DNA from: Hypericum androsaemum
Lineage: Eukaryota; Streptophyta; Magnoliopsida; Malpighiales; Hypericaceae
Direction: 5' to 3'
DNA: 64,000 bases
Assembly: GCA_963995505.1 (NCBI GenBank)
Contig: OZ023180.1
Span: 8,467,263-8,531,262 of the forward strand
In this document: positions 11,212 to 22,666 of the stretch, in pieces
Layout of the letters: each line of letters begins with the position of its first letter
Numbering within the stretch: the stretch's first letter is position 1
Translations under genes and position numbers: made by a program
Notes under the pieces: generated by a model
Databases searched by the model: none
Told to the model about the DNA's origin: nothing
The model's input: only the letters and a program-made list of their open reading frames with translations

Positions 11212-13317
11212 TTTTGCCTTATCTTTTTTTTTCTTTCCTTTTATTGACCTTTTCATTCCTTTTCTTTCCTTTTCTTGCTTTATCTTACCTTATCTTGCCT
11301 TTTCTTGCCTTTTTATTCCTTTTCCTTGTACTTTCTTGCCTTTTCTTGCCTTATCTTTCCGTTTCATTCCTTCCCTATAATTTTCTTGCCTTTTCATGTT
11401 TTATCTTGCCTTATCTTACCTTTTCTTGCCTTTTCTTACCTTTTCATTCCTTTTCCTTAATTTTTCTTACCTTTTCTTGCCTTATCTTTCTTTTTATTTC
11501 CTTTTTTTCTTTATCTCACTTTTTTTTTACTTTTCTTGCCTTATCTAGCCTTTTCTTACCTTTTCTTGTCTTTTCGTTGCCTTTTGTTTCCTTTTCCTTG
11601 CCATTTTGAGCCTTAATTTGCCTTTTCTTGCCTTTTCTCTCAGTTTCTTGCCTTTTCCTTAGTTTTCTTATCTTTTCTTGCCTTTTCTTTCCTTTTCTAG
11701 CCTTTTCTTTCCTTTTCTTGCCTTTTCCTTGACTTTTCTTTCCTTTTCTTGCCTTATCTTTCCTTTTTTTGCCTTTCCTTGCCTTTTCTTTCCTTTTTTT
11801 GCCTTTCCTTGCCTTTTCTTTCCCTTTCTTGACTTATCTTGCCGTTTCTTGCCTCAACTTTCCTGTTGTTTCCTTTTCTTTCCTTATTTTGCTTTTTCTT
11901 GCCTTTTGCTGCCTTATCTTGCCTTTCTTACCTGTTCTTGCCTTTTCATTCCTTTTCCTTGCCTTTTCTTTCCTTTTCTTTCCTTTTCTGGCCTTTTCTT
12001 GCCTTTTCATTCCCTTTCTTGCCTTTTCATGCCTTTTCTATCCTTTTCAAGCCATTTCTTTCCTTTTCTTGCCTTTTCATGCCATTCCCTTCCTTTGCTT
12101 GCCTTTTCATACCTTTTCCTTGCCTTTTTTTGCCTTACCTTGCATTTTCCTTGTCTTTTCTTTCCTTATCTTGCCTTTTTTCTCCTCATATTTCCTTTTC
12201 TTGCCTTACCTTTCCTTTTCTTGACTTATCTTTCCTTTTCTTGCCTTATCTTACCTTTTCTTGCCATTTCATTATTTTTCTTGCCTTTTCTACTCTTTTC
12301 ATGCCTTTTCTTACATTTCTTGCCTATTCCTTGCCTTTTCAACCATTTCCTTTCCTTATCTTGCATTTTCTTGCCTTTTTCTTGCCTTTTCTTTCCTTTT
12401 CATGCCTTATATTGCCTTTTCTTGCCTTTTCCTTTCCTTTTCTTTCCCTTTCTTGCCTTTTCTTTCCTTTTCTTGCCTTTTCTTTCTTTTCCCTGCCCTT
12501 TTCTTGCCTTATCTTTCCTTTTCTTGACTTATCATACCTTTTCTTGCCTTTTCATACATTTTCTTGCCTTTTTTTGCCTTATCTTGCCTTTTCATTCCTT
12601 ATCTTGCCTTTTCTTACCTTATCTTGCCTTTTCTTGTCTTTTCATGCCTTTTCATGGCTTTTTATGCCTTTTCCTTGCTTTTCCTTGACTTTTCACGCCT
12701 TTTCCTTGCCTTTTCTTTCCTTATGTTGGCTTTTCTTGCCTTTTTCTTTACTTTTCTTACCTTATCTTGCCTTTTCTTACCTTATATTTTCTTTTCATTC
12801 ATTTTCCTTACCTTTTCTTGCTTTATCTTTTCTTTTTTTGCCATTTCAGTCATTTTCCTTGCCTTTTCTTGCCTTTTCCCTGCCTTTTCTTTCCTTTTCT
12901 TGCCTTTTCCTTGCCTTTTCCTGCCTTTTCTTGCCTTATCTTGCCTTTTCCTTGCCATTTGTTTCCTTTTCTTGCCTCAACTTTCCTTTTCTTTCCTTTT
13001 CTAGCCTTTCCTTCCCTTTTCTTGCCTTATCTTGCCTTTTCCTAGCCTTTTCCTCGCCTTTTCTTTCCTTTTCTTGCCTTTCTTACCTTATCTTGCCTTT
13101 TCGTGCCTTTTCATTCCTTTTCCTTGCCTTTTCTTGCCTTATCTTTCCTTATCTTGCCTTTCCATTCCTTTTCCTTGCCTTTTCTTGCTTTTTATTGCCT
13201 TTTCTTGCCTTTTCTTACCTTTCCTTGCATTTTCTTGCCTTTTCTTACCTTTTTTTGCCTTTTCTTGCTTTTTCTTGCCTTTTCTTTCCGTTTCTTTCTT
13301 TTTCTTGAAATTTTTTG
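11212..13317 (+). repeat. 10-bp satellite, block 3
   Basis: Same repeat and strand. It contains the junction of the ~2.8-kb tandem duplication near 11984. Copy 2 (near 12460-12560) has about 100 bp of satellite absent from the matching place in copy 1 (near 9700). It ends with TTTTG at 13313-13317, the target-site duplication of the next solo LTR. Confidence 0.95.
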
Positions 13318-14055
13318 TGATATGAATCCCGTCAGGAACTCGCACCAACTCGGACCGTCTACTCTAGGATGATGGTTGATCTTGACCCGTCGCTTTGCGC
13401 CTTGCACCGAACCTCAGTGTTGGTTAACTTTGACCCGTAGCAATGGTGAGAACGCGAACCTTGATCTTGAATCGAATACGCCACAAACGGAGATGGTAAT
13501 TCCGTTTGATAAGTACAAACACCCTTGCTAAGCAATCCAGCCCGCAAGAACAACCAGAGTACCAAAACTCACGAATTTTCTTATGCCAAAAAAGTGATCC
13601 TTTATTGAATTCGTGGCCCTCCTTATATAGAGGTTAAAACTGACCTGGATAGACTCCAAAGTCAACAAGATAAGTTCTGAAGAGCTCCAAACTTATCATA
13701 CTACTTAAACTAGTTCTAAAAACGAATGTTTATCCTAAGAATTGAAAAACACAATCATTATCCACTATTGGATAACTCTTATTCCTAAAAAGTTATAAAA
13801 AGTTTGGATAACTCTTATTCCTAAAAAGTAGGAATCTTGGTTCTACTCCTTTAGGCGTCCAAAATAACTCCAATCACGTGCATGGGCTTTGCATGGACGT
13901 CCACGGGCTTACACGAACTGGTTGTAGTCCAAATCCCTTGAATTAATCCGTTGAGCTCAGCTTAAAGCATCTTTGCTCTTGCTCTTGTGATTGGTCCAAG
14001 TGGAACTCGAACTGGTTGTGGGTCTTGTAGCTCCATAGTTGACGTGTTCACATAA
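13318..14055 (-). mobile_element. Solo LTR, 738 bp (duplicate copy 2)
   Basis: Same length as the LTR at 10474 and almost the same sequence; I noticed only isolated base differences, such as AAACGCCC versus AAACACCC near the left end and AAGCGTC versus AAGCATC near the right. Target-site duplications TTTTG lie at 13313-13317 and 14056-14060. Its flanks match those of copy 1, so it arose by the segmental duplication. Confidence 0.88.
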
Positions 14056-17000
14056 TTTTGCCTTATCTTTTTTTTTCTTTCCTTTTATTGACCTTTTCAT
14101 TCCTTTTCTTTCCTTTTCTTGCTTTATCTTACCTTATCTTGCCTTTTCTTGCCTTTTTATTCCTTTTCCTTGTACTTTCTTGCCTTTTCTTGCCTTATCT
14201 TTCCGTTTCATTCCTTCCCTATAATTTTCTTGCCTTTTCATGTTTTATCTTGCCTTATCTTACCTTTTCTTGCCTTTTCTTACCTTTTCATTCCTTTTCC
14301 TTAATTTTTCTTACCTTTTCTTGCCTTATCTTTCTTTTTATTTCCTTTTTTTCTTTTTCTCACTTTTTTTTACTTTTCTTGCCTTATCTAGCCTTTTCTT
14401 ACCTTTTCTTGTCTTTTTCTTGCCTTTTGTTTCCTTTGCCTTGCCATTTTGAGCCTTAATTTGCCTTTTCTTGCCTTATCTTGCCTTTTCTTGCCTTTTC
14501 TCTCAGTTTCTTGCCTTTTCCTTAGTTTTCTTATCTTTTCTTGCCTTTTCTTTCCTTTTCTAGCCTTTTCTTTCCTTTTCTTGCCTTTTCCTTGACTTTT
14601 CTTTCCTTTTCTTGCCTTATCTTTCCTTTTTTTGCCTTTCCTTGCCTTTTCTTTCCTTTTTTTGCCTTTCCTTGCCTTTTCTTTCCCTTTCTTGACTTAT
14701 CTTGCCTTTTCTTGCCTCAACTTTCCTGTTGTTTCCTTTTCTTTCCTTATTTTGCTTTTTCTTGCCTTTTGCTGCCTTATCTTGCCTTTCTTACCTGTTC
14801 TTGCCTTTTCATTCATTTTCCTTGCCTTTTCTTTCCTTTTCTTTCCTTTTCTTGCCTTATCTATCCTTTTCTTGCCTTTCCTTTTCTTTTATTTCCTTTC
14901 CTTTTCTTCCCTTTTTCGTGACTTTTCTTTCCTTTCCTTTCCTTTTCTTGCCTTTTCCAGCCTTTTCTTGCCTTTTAATGCCTTTTCTATCCTTTTCTTG
15001 CCTTTTCTTTCCTTTTCTTTTCTTTAATTGCCTTTTCATGCCTTTTCTTTCCTTTGCTTGCCTTTTCATACCTTTTCATTGCCTTTTCTTGCCTTACCTT
15101 GTATTTTCCTTGCCTTTTCTTTCCTTACCTTGCCTTTTCTCGCCTCATATTTCCTTTTCTTTCCTTTTCTTGCCTTACCTTCCCTTTTCTTGCCTTATCT
15201 TTCCTTTTCTTGTCTTTTCTTGCCTTATCTTACATTTTCCTTGCCTTTGCTTTCCTTTTCTTGCCTTATCTTACCTTTTCTTGCCATTTCATTCATTTTC
15301 CTTACATTTTCTTTACTTTTATTTATCTTTCTTACCTTTTCTAGCCTTTTCATGCCTTTTGAAAGCCTTTTCTTTCCTTATCTTGCATTTCCTTGCCTTT
15401 TCTTTCCTTTTCTTGCCTAATATTGCCTTTTCTTGCCTTTTCCTTTCCTTTTCCTGGCCTTTTCTTTCCTTATCTTTCCTTTTCTTGACTTATCTTATCT
15501 TCCCTTTTCATGCATTTTCTTGCCTTTTTTGCGTTATCTGGCCTTTTCATTTCTATCTTGCTTTTTCTTACCTTATCTTGCCTTTTCTTGCCTTTTCATG
15601 TCTTTTCATGGTTTTTTATGCCTTTCCTTGCTTTTCCTTACCTTTTCAAGGCTTTTGCTTGCCTTTTCTTTCCTTATCTTGCCTTTTCTTGCCTTTTCCT
15701 TGCCTTTTCTTACCTTATCTTGCCTTTTCCTTCCCTTTTTTTCATTTTCTTACCTTTTCTTGCCTTATCTTGCCTTTTCTTATCCTTTTCATTGCCATTT
15801 CTTTCCTTTTCTTGCCTTATCATACCTTATCTTGCCTTTTCGTGCCTTTTTATTCCTTTTCCTTGCCTTTTGTTGCCTTATCTTTCAATTTCTTGCATTT
15901 TCATTCCTTTTCCTTGCCTTTTCTTGCTTTTTATTGCCTTTTCCTTGCCTTTTCTTGATTTTTATTGCCTTTTCCTCGCCTTTTCTTGCCTTTTCTTTCC
16001 TTTTCTTGCCTTATCTTGCCATTTCTTTCCTTATCTTTCCTTTTCTTACATTTTCTTGCTTTTTCTTGCCTTATCTTTCTTTTTCTTTCCTTTTCTTGCC
16101 TTATCTTGCCTTTTCCTTGTCTTTTCTTGCCTTATCTTTCTTTTTTATTTCCTTTTTTTCTTTTTCTTGCCTTTTCTTGCCTTATCTAGTCTTTTCTTAC
16201 CTTTTTTTGCCCTTTCCTTACGTTTTCTTTCCTTTTCCTTGCCATTTGCAGCCATATCTTGCCTTTTCTTCCCTTATCTTTTCTTTTCTTGCCTTTTCTT
16301 GGCTTATCTTGCCTTTTCTTTCCTTTTCATATCTTTTCTTGCCTTTTCTTTCCTTTTCTTGCCTTTTCTTTCCTTTTAGTGTATTTTCCTTTCATTTTCT
16401 TACCTTTTCCTTGACTTTTCTTTCCTTTTCTTGCCTTATCTTATCTTGCCTTTTTTTACCTTTCCTTGCCTTTTCTTTCCCTTTCTTAGCTTATCTTGCC
16501 TTTTCTTGCCCCATCTTTCCTGCTGTTTCCTTTTCTTGCCTTTCCTTCCCATATCTTGCCTTATTTTGCCTTTTCTTCCATTTTTTTGCCTTTTCTTGCC
16601 TTTCTTTCCTTTTCTCGCCTTATCTTTTCTTGCCTATTCCTTGCCTTTTCTTGCCTTTTCCTACCTGATCTAGAATTTTATTGCCTTTTCCTTGCCTTAT
16701 CTTGCCCATTCTTTCCTTTTCTTACTGTTTCTTGCATTTTCTTTTTTTTTCTTACCTTTTATCGCCTTTTCTTTCCTTTTCTTGCCTTTTCTTGCCTTTT
16801 CTTGCCTTTTGCTTGCCTTTACTTACCTTTTCTTTCCTTTTCTTGCCTTTTCTTGCCTTTTGCTTGCCTTTACTTACCTTTTCTTTCCTTTTCTTGCCTT
16901 TACCTTGTCTTTTCTTGTCTTATCTTGCCTTTTCCTTGCCTTTTCTTTCCTTTTCTTGCCTCATTTTTCATTTTATTTTCTTTTCCTTGCCTTTTCTTCC

Positions 17001-20000
17001 CTTTCTTCCCTTATCTTTCCTTATCATTCCTTTTCTTTCATTTTCTTGCATTTTCTTGCATTTTCTTGCCTTTTCCTTCCTTTTCTTGCCTTTTCATTGC
17101 TTTTTCTTTCTTTTTCTTGCCTTATCTTCCCTTTTCTCTCCTTTTCCTTGCTTTTTCTTACCTTTTCTTGCCTTTTCCTTGCCTTTTCATGCCATTTCCA
17201 TGCCTTTTCTTTTCTTATCTTGCCTTTTCTTGCCTTTTCCTTGCTTTTTCTTACCTTTTCTTGCCTTTACCTTGCCTTTTCATGCCATTCCCATGCCTTT
17301 TCTTTCCTTATCTTGCCTTTTACTTGCCTTTTCTTACCTTTTCTTGCCTTTTCATTTCTTTTCTTGCCTTTTCTTGCCTTTTCATGCCTATTCCTTGCCT
17401 TTTCTAGCCTTATCTTGCCTTTTCCTTGCCTTTTTTTCCTTTTCTTGACTTATCTTACCTTATCTTTCCTTTCTTGCCATATCTTTCCTTTCTTGCCTTT
17501 TCCATGCCTTTTCTTTTATTTTCTTTTATTTTCTTACCTTTTCCTTGCCTTTTCTTGCTTTATCTTTCCTTTTCTTGCCTTTGCTTGCCTTATCTTGCCT
17601 TTTCTTGCCTTTTCATGCCTTTCATTGCCTTATCTTGCCTTTTTCATGCCTTTTCTTTCCTTTTATTGCCTATTCATGCATTTTCCTTGCCTTTTCTTGA
17701 CTTTTCTTTCCTTATCTTTCCTTTTCTAGCCTTTTCTTACCTTATCTTGCCTTTTCTTGTATTTTCTTTCCTCATCTTTAATTTTTTTTCTTTTCTTACC
17801 TTTCCTTCCATTTTCTTGCCCTATCTTGCCTTATCTTACCTTTTCTTGCCCTATCTTGCCTTATCTTGCCTTTTCCTTGCCCTTTCTTTCCTTTTCTTGC
17901 CTTTTCTTGCCTCCCCTCTCCTTTTCTTGCCTTTTCATGCCATTTCCATGCCTTTTCTTTTCTTTTCCTTGCCTTTTTTTGCCTTATCTTGCCTTTTCTT
18001 TTCTTATCTTGCCATTTCCTTGGATTTTCTTGCCTCATCTTGCCCTATCTTTCCTTTTCTTGCCTTATCTTGCTTTTTCTTAACTTTTTATGCCTTTTCT
18101 TGCCTTTTCCTGCCTTTTCATGCCTTTTCTTGCCTTTTCCTAACCTTTTCTGGCCTTATCTTTCGTTTTTTGCCTTTCTTGCCTTTTCCTTGCCTTTCTT
18201 ACCTTATCTTGCCTTTTTCTTGCCTTTTCATGCCTTTTCTTGCCTTTTCTTGCCTATTCTTTGACTTTTCTTGCCTTTTCCTGCCTAATCTTACCTTACC
18301 TTATCTTTCCTTTTCTTGCATTTTCTTACCTTTTCTTGCCTTTTCGTGCTTTTTCCTGGCCTTTTCTTATCTTATCTTGCCAATTCTTGCATTAACTTGC
18401 CTTTTCATGCCTTTTTTGCCTTTTCCTTGCCTTATCTTCCCTTTTCTTGCCTTATCTTTCCTTTTCTTGCCTTTTCTTTCCTTTTCTAGCCTTTTCTTTC
18501 CTCTTCTTGCCTAAATGGCATGAAAATGCAAAGAAAAGGCAAGAAAAAGGCAAGACTTAGCAAGGAAAAGGCATGAAGAGGAAAGAAAAGGAACGAAAAG
18601 GCCTTTTCCTTTCCTTTTCTTTCCTTTTCTTGCCTTTTCTTGCCTTATCTTGCCTTTTCTTGACTTTTCTTGCCTTTTCCTTGCCTTTTCTTTCCTTTTC
18701 TTGCCTTTCCATGCCTTTTCTTGCCTTTTCATTCATTTTCTTGTATTTTTTTCCTTTTCCTTGACTTTTCTTTCCTTATTTTTGCTTTGCTTGCCTTATC
18801 TTGCCTTTTTTTGACTTTTCTTGCCTTTTCCTTGCCTTTTCTTCCCTTTTCTTGCCTTTCCATGCCTTTTCTTGCCTTTTCTTGCCTTTTCATTCATTTT
18901 CTTGTATTTTTTTCCTTTTCCTTGACTTTTCTTTCCTTATTTTTGCTTTGCTTGCCTTATCTTGCCTTTTCTTGCATTTTTTTGCCTTTACTTGCCTTTT
19001 CTTGACATATCTTGCCTTTTTATGCATTTTCTTGCCTCATCATGCCTTTTCTTGCCTTATCTTGCACTTTCATTCCGTATCTTGCCTTTTCTTGCCTTTG
19101 ATTGCCTTTTCTTGCATTTTCTTACATTTTCTTGCCTCTTCTTGCCTTTTCCTTGCCTTTTCTTACCTTTTCGTTTCATTTTCATGCCATTTCCATGCCC
19201 TTTCTTTCCTTATCTTGCCTTTTCTTGTCTTTTCATGCCTTTTCCAAGCCTTTTCTTGCCTTTTCTTTCCTTTTCTTTCATTTTCTTTCCTTTTCCTTTC
19301 CTTTTCTTGCCTTTGCTTGCACTTTCATTCCTTATCTTGCCTTTTCTTACCTTATCTTCCTTTTTCATGCCTTTTATTTCCTTTTCTTGCATTTTCATGC
19401 CTTTTCCTTGCCTTTTCTAGCCTTTTCTTTCCTCATCTTTCCTTTTCTTTCCTTTCCTTGCCTTTTCTTGCCTTCTCTTGCAATTTCTTACCTTTTTTTG
19501 CTTTTTCTTGCATTTTCTTTCCTTTTTTTGCCTCTTCCATGCCTTTTCCTTGCCTTTTCATGCCTTTTCGATGCCTTTTCTTTCCTTATCTTGCATTTTA
19601 TTGCCTTTTCCTTGGCTTTTCTTTCCTTTTCTTGCCTTTTGTTTTCTTGTCCTTGCCTTTCCTTTAATTTTCTATCCTTTTCATGCCTTTTCTTTCCTTT
19701 TCTTACCTTTTCTTTCCTTTTCCTTGCCTTTTCTTGCCTTATATTTCCTTTTCTTTTCTTTTCTTGCCTTTTCTTGCCTTTTCTTGACATATCTGTCCTT
19801 TTCTTGTCTTTTCTTTCCTTGTCATGCCTTTTCTTGCCTTTTCCTTGCCTTTTCTTACCATATCGTTCCTTTTTTTACTTTTCTTGCCTTTTCCTTGCCT
19901 TTGTTACCTTATCTTACCTTTTTCTTGCCTTTTCTTACCTTTTCATGCCATTTCTTGCCTTTTCATTCATTTTCTAAACTTTTCTTGCCTTTTCCTTGAC

Positions 20001-20276
20001 TTTTCTTGCCTTTTCTTGCCTCATCTTTTCTTTTCTTGCCTTTTCTTGCATTAACTTGCCGTTTCTTACGTTTTCTTACCTTTTCTTGCCTTTTCTTTCC
20101 CTTTCTTATCTTTTCTCACCTTTTCTTATCTTTTCTCACCTTTTCTTACCTTTTCTCACTTTTACTTGCATTTTCCTTTCCATTTCTTTGTCTTTTCTTT
20201 CCTTTTCTTGCCTTAACTTTCATTTTCTTGCCTTTTCTTGGCTTATCTTGCCTTTTCATGCCTTTTCTTAACTTAT
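14056..20276 (+). repeat. 10-bp satellite, block 4
   Basis: The longest block, same consensus and strand. From about 16700 rightwards a second set of rare variants dominates, for example ATGCCATTTCCATGCC near 17187, 17936 and 19183. Local duplications include a 51-bp unit at 16801-16902 and a 151-161-bp unit at about 18660-18965. A 20-bp unit (TTATC/TTCTCACC type) repeats at 20105-20160. It ends abruptly at 20276 against element 0. Confidence 0.95.
18490..18608. repeat. Inverted satellite patch with hairpin arms
   Basis: Between about 18513 and 18601 the satellite is reversed: purines lie on the plus strand, the only such place in the satellite. The 22-bp arms 18490-18511 and 18570-18591 are inverted copies with one mismatch and a 58-bp loop. 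A perfect 14-bp palindrome, GAAAAGGCCTTTTC, marks the right breakpoint at 18595-18608. This fits a small inversion or a fold-back replication event. Confidence 0.85.
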
Positions 20277-21221
20277 CTCCCGGCTCAAAGACAACCTTGT
20301 GCCTTCCTTTGTTTGCTTGCCTTGCATAGTGCTCCGTGCGCTTCTCGATGTTCATTCTTGCTTTCTCATGTAACTGCTTGACAAATTCAGCTTTCTTCTT
20401 GCCATCTAAGTTAACTTGCTCACTCGAAGGTAGAGGTGATAAATCCAATGGAGTCAAAGGATTAAATCCATAAACAAGCTCAAATGGTGAGAATTGAGTA
20501 GCAGAATGGACAGAACGATTATAAGCAAACTCAACATGAGGCAAACATTCTTCCCAAGTCTTAATGTTATGCTTAATGAGTGCTCTCAAAAGTGTAGACA
20601 AAGTCCTATTCACTACTTCAGTTTGACCATCAGTTTGAGGATGACAAGTAGTAGAAAACAACAACTTAGTACCTAACTTGCACCACAAGGTCTTCCAAAA
20701 GTAACTTAGGAACTTAGCATCTCTATCAGAGATAATTGTCCTAGGCATGCCATGCAACCTAACAACCTCTCTAAAGAACAAATCAGCAATGTTTGAAGCA
20801 TCATCAGTCTTATGACATGGAATGAAATGTGCCATCTTAGAAAACCTATCCACTACCACAAAAATTGAATCTCTTCCACGCTTAGTCCTAGGTAGGCCTA
20901 ACACAAAATCCATAGAGATATCAATCCAGGGCTCACTAGGTATAGGTAGTGGGGTGTACAAACCATGGGGTTTTACCTTTGACTTGGCTTGCTTGCAAGT
21001 GATGCAACGACCACAAACTCTCTCAACGTCTCTCTTCATGTGTGGCCAAAAGAAATGATCTTGTAGCATTGCCAAGGTCTTTGCAATTCCAAAATGCCCC
21101 ATTAGGCCACCTCCATGTGCCTCCTGAATTAGTAATTCTCGCATCGAACAATTAGGCACACAAAGTTTGTTTTCACGAAATAGGTAACCTTCATTACGAA
21201 AGAACTTACCAAATGCACTTC
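20277..21221 (-). pseudogene. Element 0 fragment: integrase part of Gag-Pol
   Basis: The minus strand is open from residue ~1130 (before the SAFGKFFRN motif) through the integrase zinc finger, the D-D-E triad and up to FEPGD at ~1444, with no stop or frameshift. The frame then runs into satellite sequence and acquires a meaningless lysine-rich tail. On the right it is broken by element 1 at ACTTC (21217-21221). It was an intact coding region before the nesting and the truncation. Confidence 0.9.
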
Positions 21222-22026
21222 TGATGTGAGCAAGCCTAAGGACGCACCTACTATCAAGCTTGTAGACTCGCAGCAAGTTCAAGTTCCAATTGGGCCAATG
21301 ACAAGAGCACGAGCTAGGAAGTTGCAATCTGATTTCAATGGACTAATGCAAGAAGTTTGGGCTCAAGTTGGTGCGTACAAGTGCAAGGACGTGCATGAGG
21401 CACATGCAAAGCCCATGCACGTGATAGAGGCTATTTTGGAAGCTTAATATGCACACCAACTTCTGGATGCATGCGCACATGGAGAATCAGCAAGAATCAA
21501 CCTATTTAGGCCATGCATCTTCTTGTTAGGACGTGCAATTAATTGTTATTCTATTAGATATTATTTGTTTAGATTATTTCCTATTTTAGTTGAATAATTC
21601 GGCCAGAATCTCCTTAGAATAGGAAAGAGAGTTTTGGCCAGCCTTTGAACTCCTTTTTAAGGAGTTAGCTTGTTTAGGAATATTTTGGTACTTTGGGAGC
21701 CTATATAAAGAGGACTCCTAGCAATAAAACGGACACACACAATTCGGAAATACTTAGCATTGGCTAGTTGAGAGTTTGATACTCGTTTGTTCTTGCTTAG
21801 GCTGGTGAGTCGTCTTGGCTGGAATTTATCTTTCACTTATCAAGCGGACCATCCATCCTCGCTTGTGGCGTGATTCGACCTTGGGTCAAGGTTCAGAAGT
21901 TCTTGTTGCGGGTTAAGGTTCAATTTCGTGCCTTAGTTCGAGTGAGTTCTTGTGAGTTGTGATCTGATCCATTCTAAAGTAACAAACGGTCCGAGTTGTG
22001 AATCTTTTCCGCGGAGATTCATATCA
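21222..22026 (+). repeat. Element 1 5' LTR, 805 bp
   Basis: TGATGTGA...TTCATATCA, with TATATAAA at 21702-21709. It carries the same silent copy of the polyprotein tail as the 3' LTR (an in-frame stretch to a stop at 21445-21447). In this 5' LTR that stretch has no upstream coding sequence and is not a gene. Confidence 0.95.
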
Positions 22027-22028
22027 GT

Positions 22029-22040
22029 TGGTATCAGAGC
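22029..22040 (+). other. Primer-binding site, initiator tRNA-Met
   Basis: TGGTATCAGAGC begins two bases after the LTR end. It is complementary to the 3' end of plant initiator tRNA-Met, the usual primer for plant Ty3/gypsy elements. The match stops at 12 nt; the next bases are TTAGCT, not the tRNA-matching CAGGTT. Confidence 0.93.
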
Positions 22041-22666
22041 TTAGCTTGTTACTTTAGTTCACTATCCTTGTTATTTTTGTTCTTGTTGGTTCGTTTAGTT
22101 GCTCGTTATTTTTGTTCTTATTGGTTCGTTTTTTTTTCTCTCTTCGCTGTTTGAAAAGAGAGGAAAACAAACGAGTGAAGCAAGAAAAGAAAAGAAAAGA
22201 AAGAAAAAAAGAAAAGAAAAGAAAAGAAAAGAAAAGAAACGAAAAAGGAAAGAAAAGAAAAAGTGCGTGAAGCCTAAAGAGGAAGCAAAGGCCGCAAGCA
22301 AGTCTAAAGAGGAAGCAAGATCGCAAGCAAGTCTAAAGAGGAAGCAAGGCCGCAAGCAAGCTTAAAGAGGAAACAAAATCAAAAAGGAAGCGAGCAAGAC
22401 TAAAAGAAAGACCAAAGAAGAACTTTAACATTCTGGTTGTTAAAGCGTGAAGCTCAAGCAAGGCCGTTCTAGCCTTAGTAAGAACATACAAGTATCACGA
22501 GAGGAAAAAGGCAAGAGTGTGCGAGTACCTTAGAGAGAAAAGCCAAATATTTGAGTGCAAACACGAGTGAACTTGAGTGCACCTTACATTGAGAGTATAC
22601 ACGTAAGGGAGTGAGCTTGTGAGGCCATATTTTTTTTATTACTAACCAATTTTTCTTGCAGCAAAC
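22041..22666 (+). other. Element 1 5' leader
   Basis: An untranslated region of about 630 bp. It contains a purine tract of AAAAG-type repeats (about 22170-22260) followed by a 29-bp unit containing GCAAGCAAGTCTAAAGAGG, repeated about three times (about 22270-22370). The sequence TTTCTTGCAG just before the gag ATG looks like a 3' splice acceptor, but no splicing can be shown. Short ORFs inside the leader have no recognisable features. Confidence 0.75.

Larger units (their letters stand above)
9221..14830 (+). repeat. ~2.8-kb tandem segmental duplication (satellite + solo LTR)
   Basis: Sequence from about 9221 to 11983 is repeated from about 11984 to 14830. The offset is 2763 bp at the left, 2844 bp across the solo LTR and 2863 bp at the right; the changes are small satellite indels. 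Both copies carry the same solo LTR and the same flanking TTTTG duplication, so the LTR was duplicated with its surroundings rather than inserted twice. Exact ends are blurred by the repetitive sequence. Confidence 0.85.

Noticed and set aside
10474..14055. Two independent insertions of the same LTR family at the same target
   Set aside because: Identical duplications and extended flank similarity show one insertion copied by a tandem segmental duplication.
3170..20276. CRISPR-like array
   Set aside because: The repeat is contiguous with no spacers, degenerate, and in plant-type sequence.
3200..20300. Dozens of long open frames rich in Phe/Leu/Pro/Ser (plus) or Lys/Glu/Gly (minus)
   Set aside because: They are a by-product of a stop-free 10-bp repeat read in all frames; they translate to a 10-residue cycle and have no start context or domain.
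21226..21447. 73-codon ORF in the element 1 5' LTR (also 30383-30649, 57715-57903)
   Set aside because: These are the duplicated polyprotein tails inside LTRs, without upstream coding sequence; not separate genes.
22099..22365. Lys/Glu-rich ORF in the element 1 leader (and 58522-58815)
   Set aside because: Reads through the AAAAG tract and the 29-bp repeat; low complexity, length varies with repeat number, absent in family 1b form.
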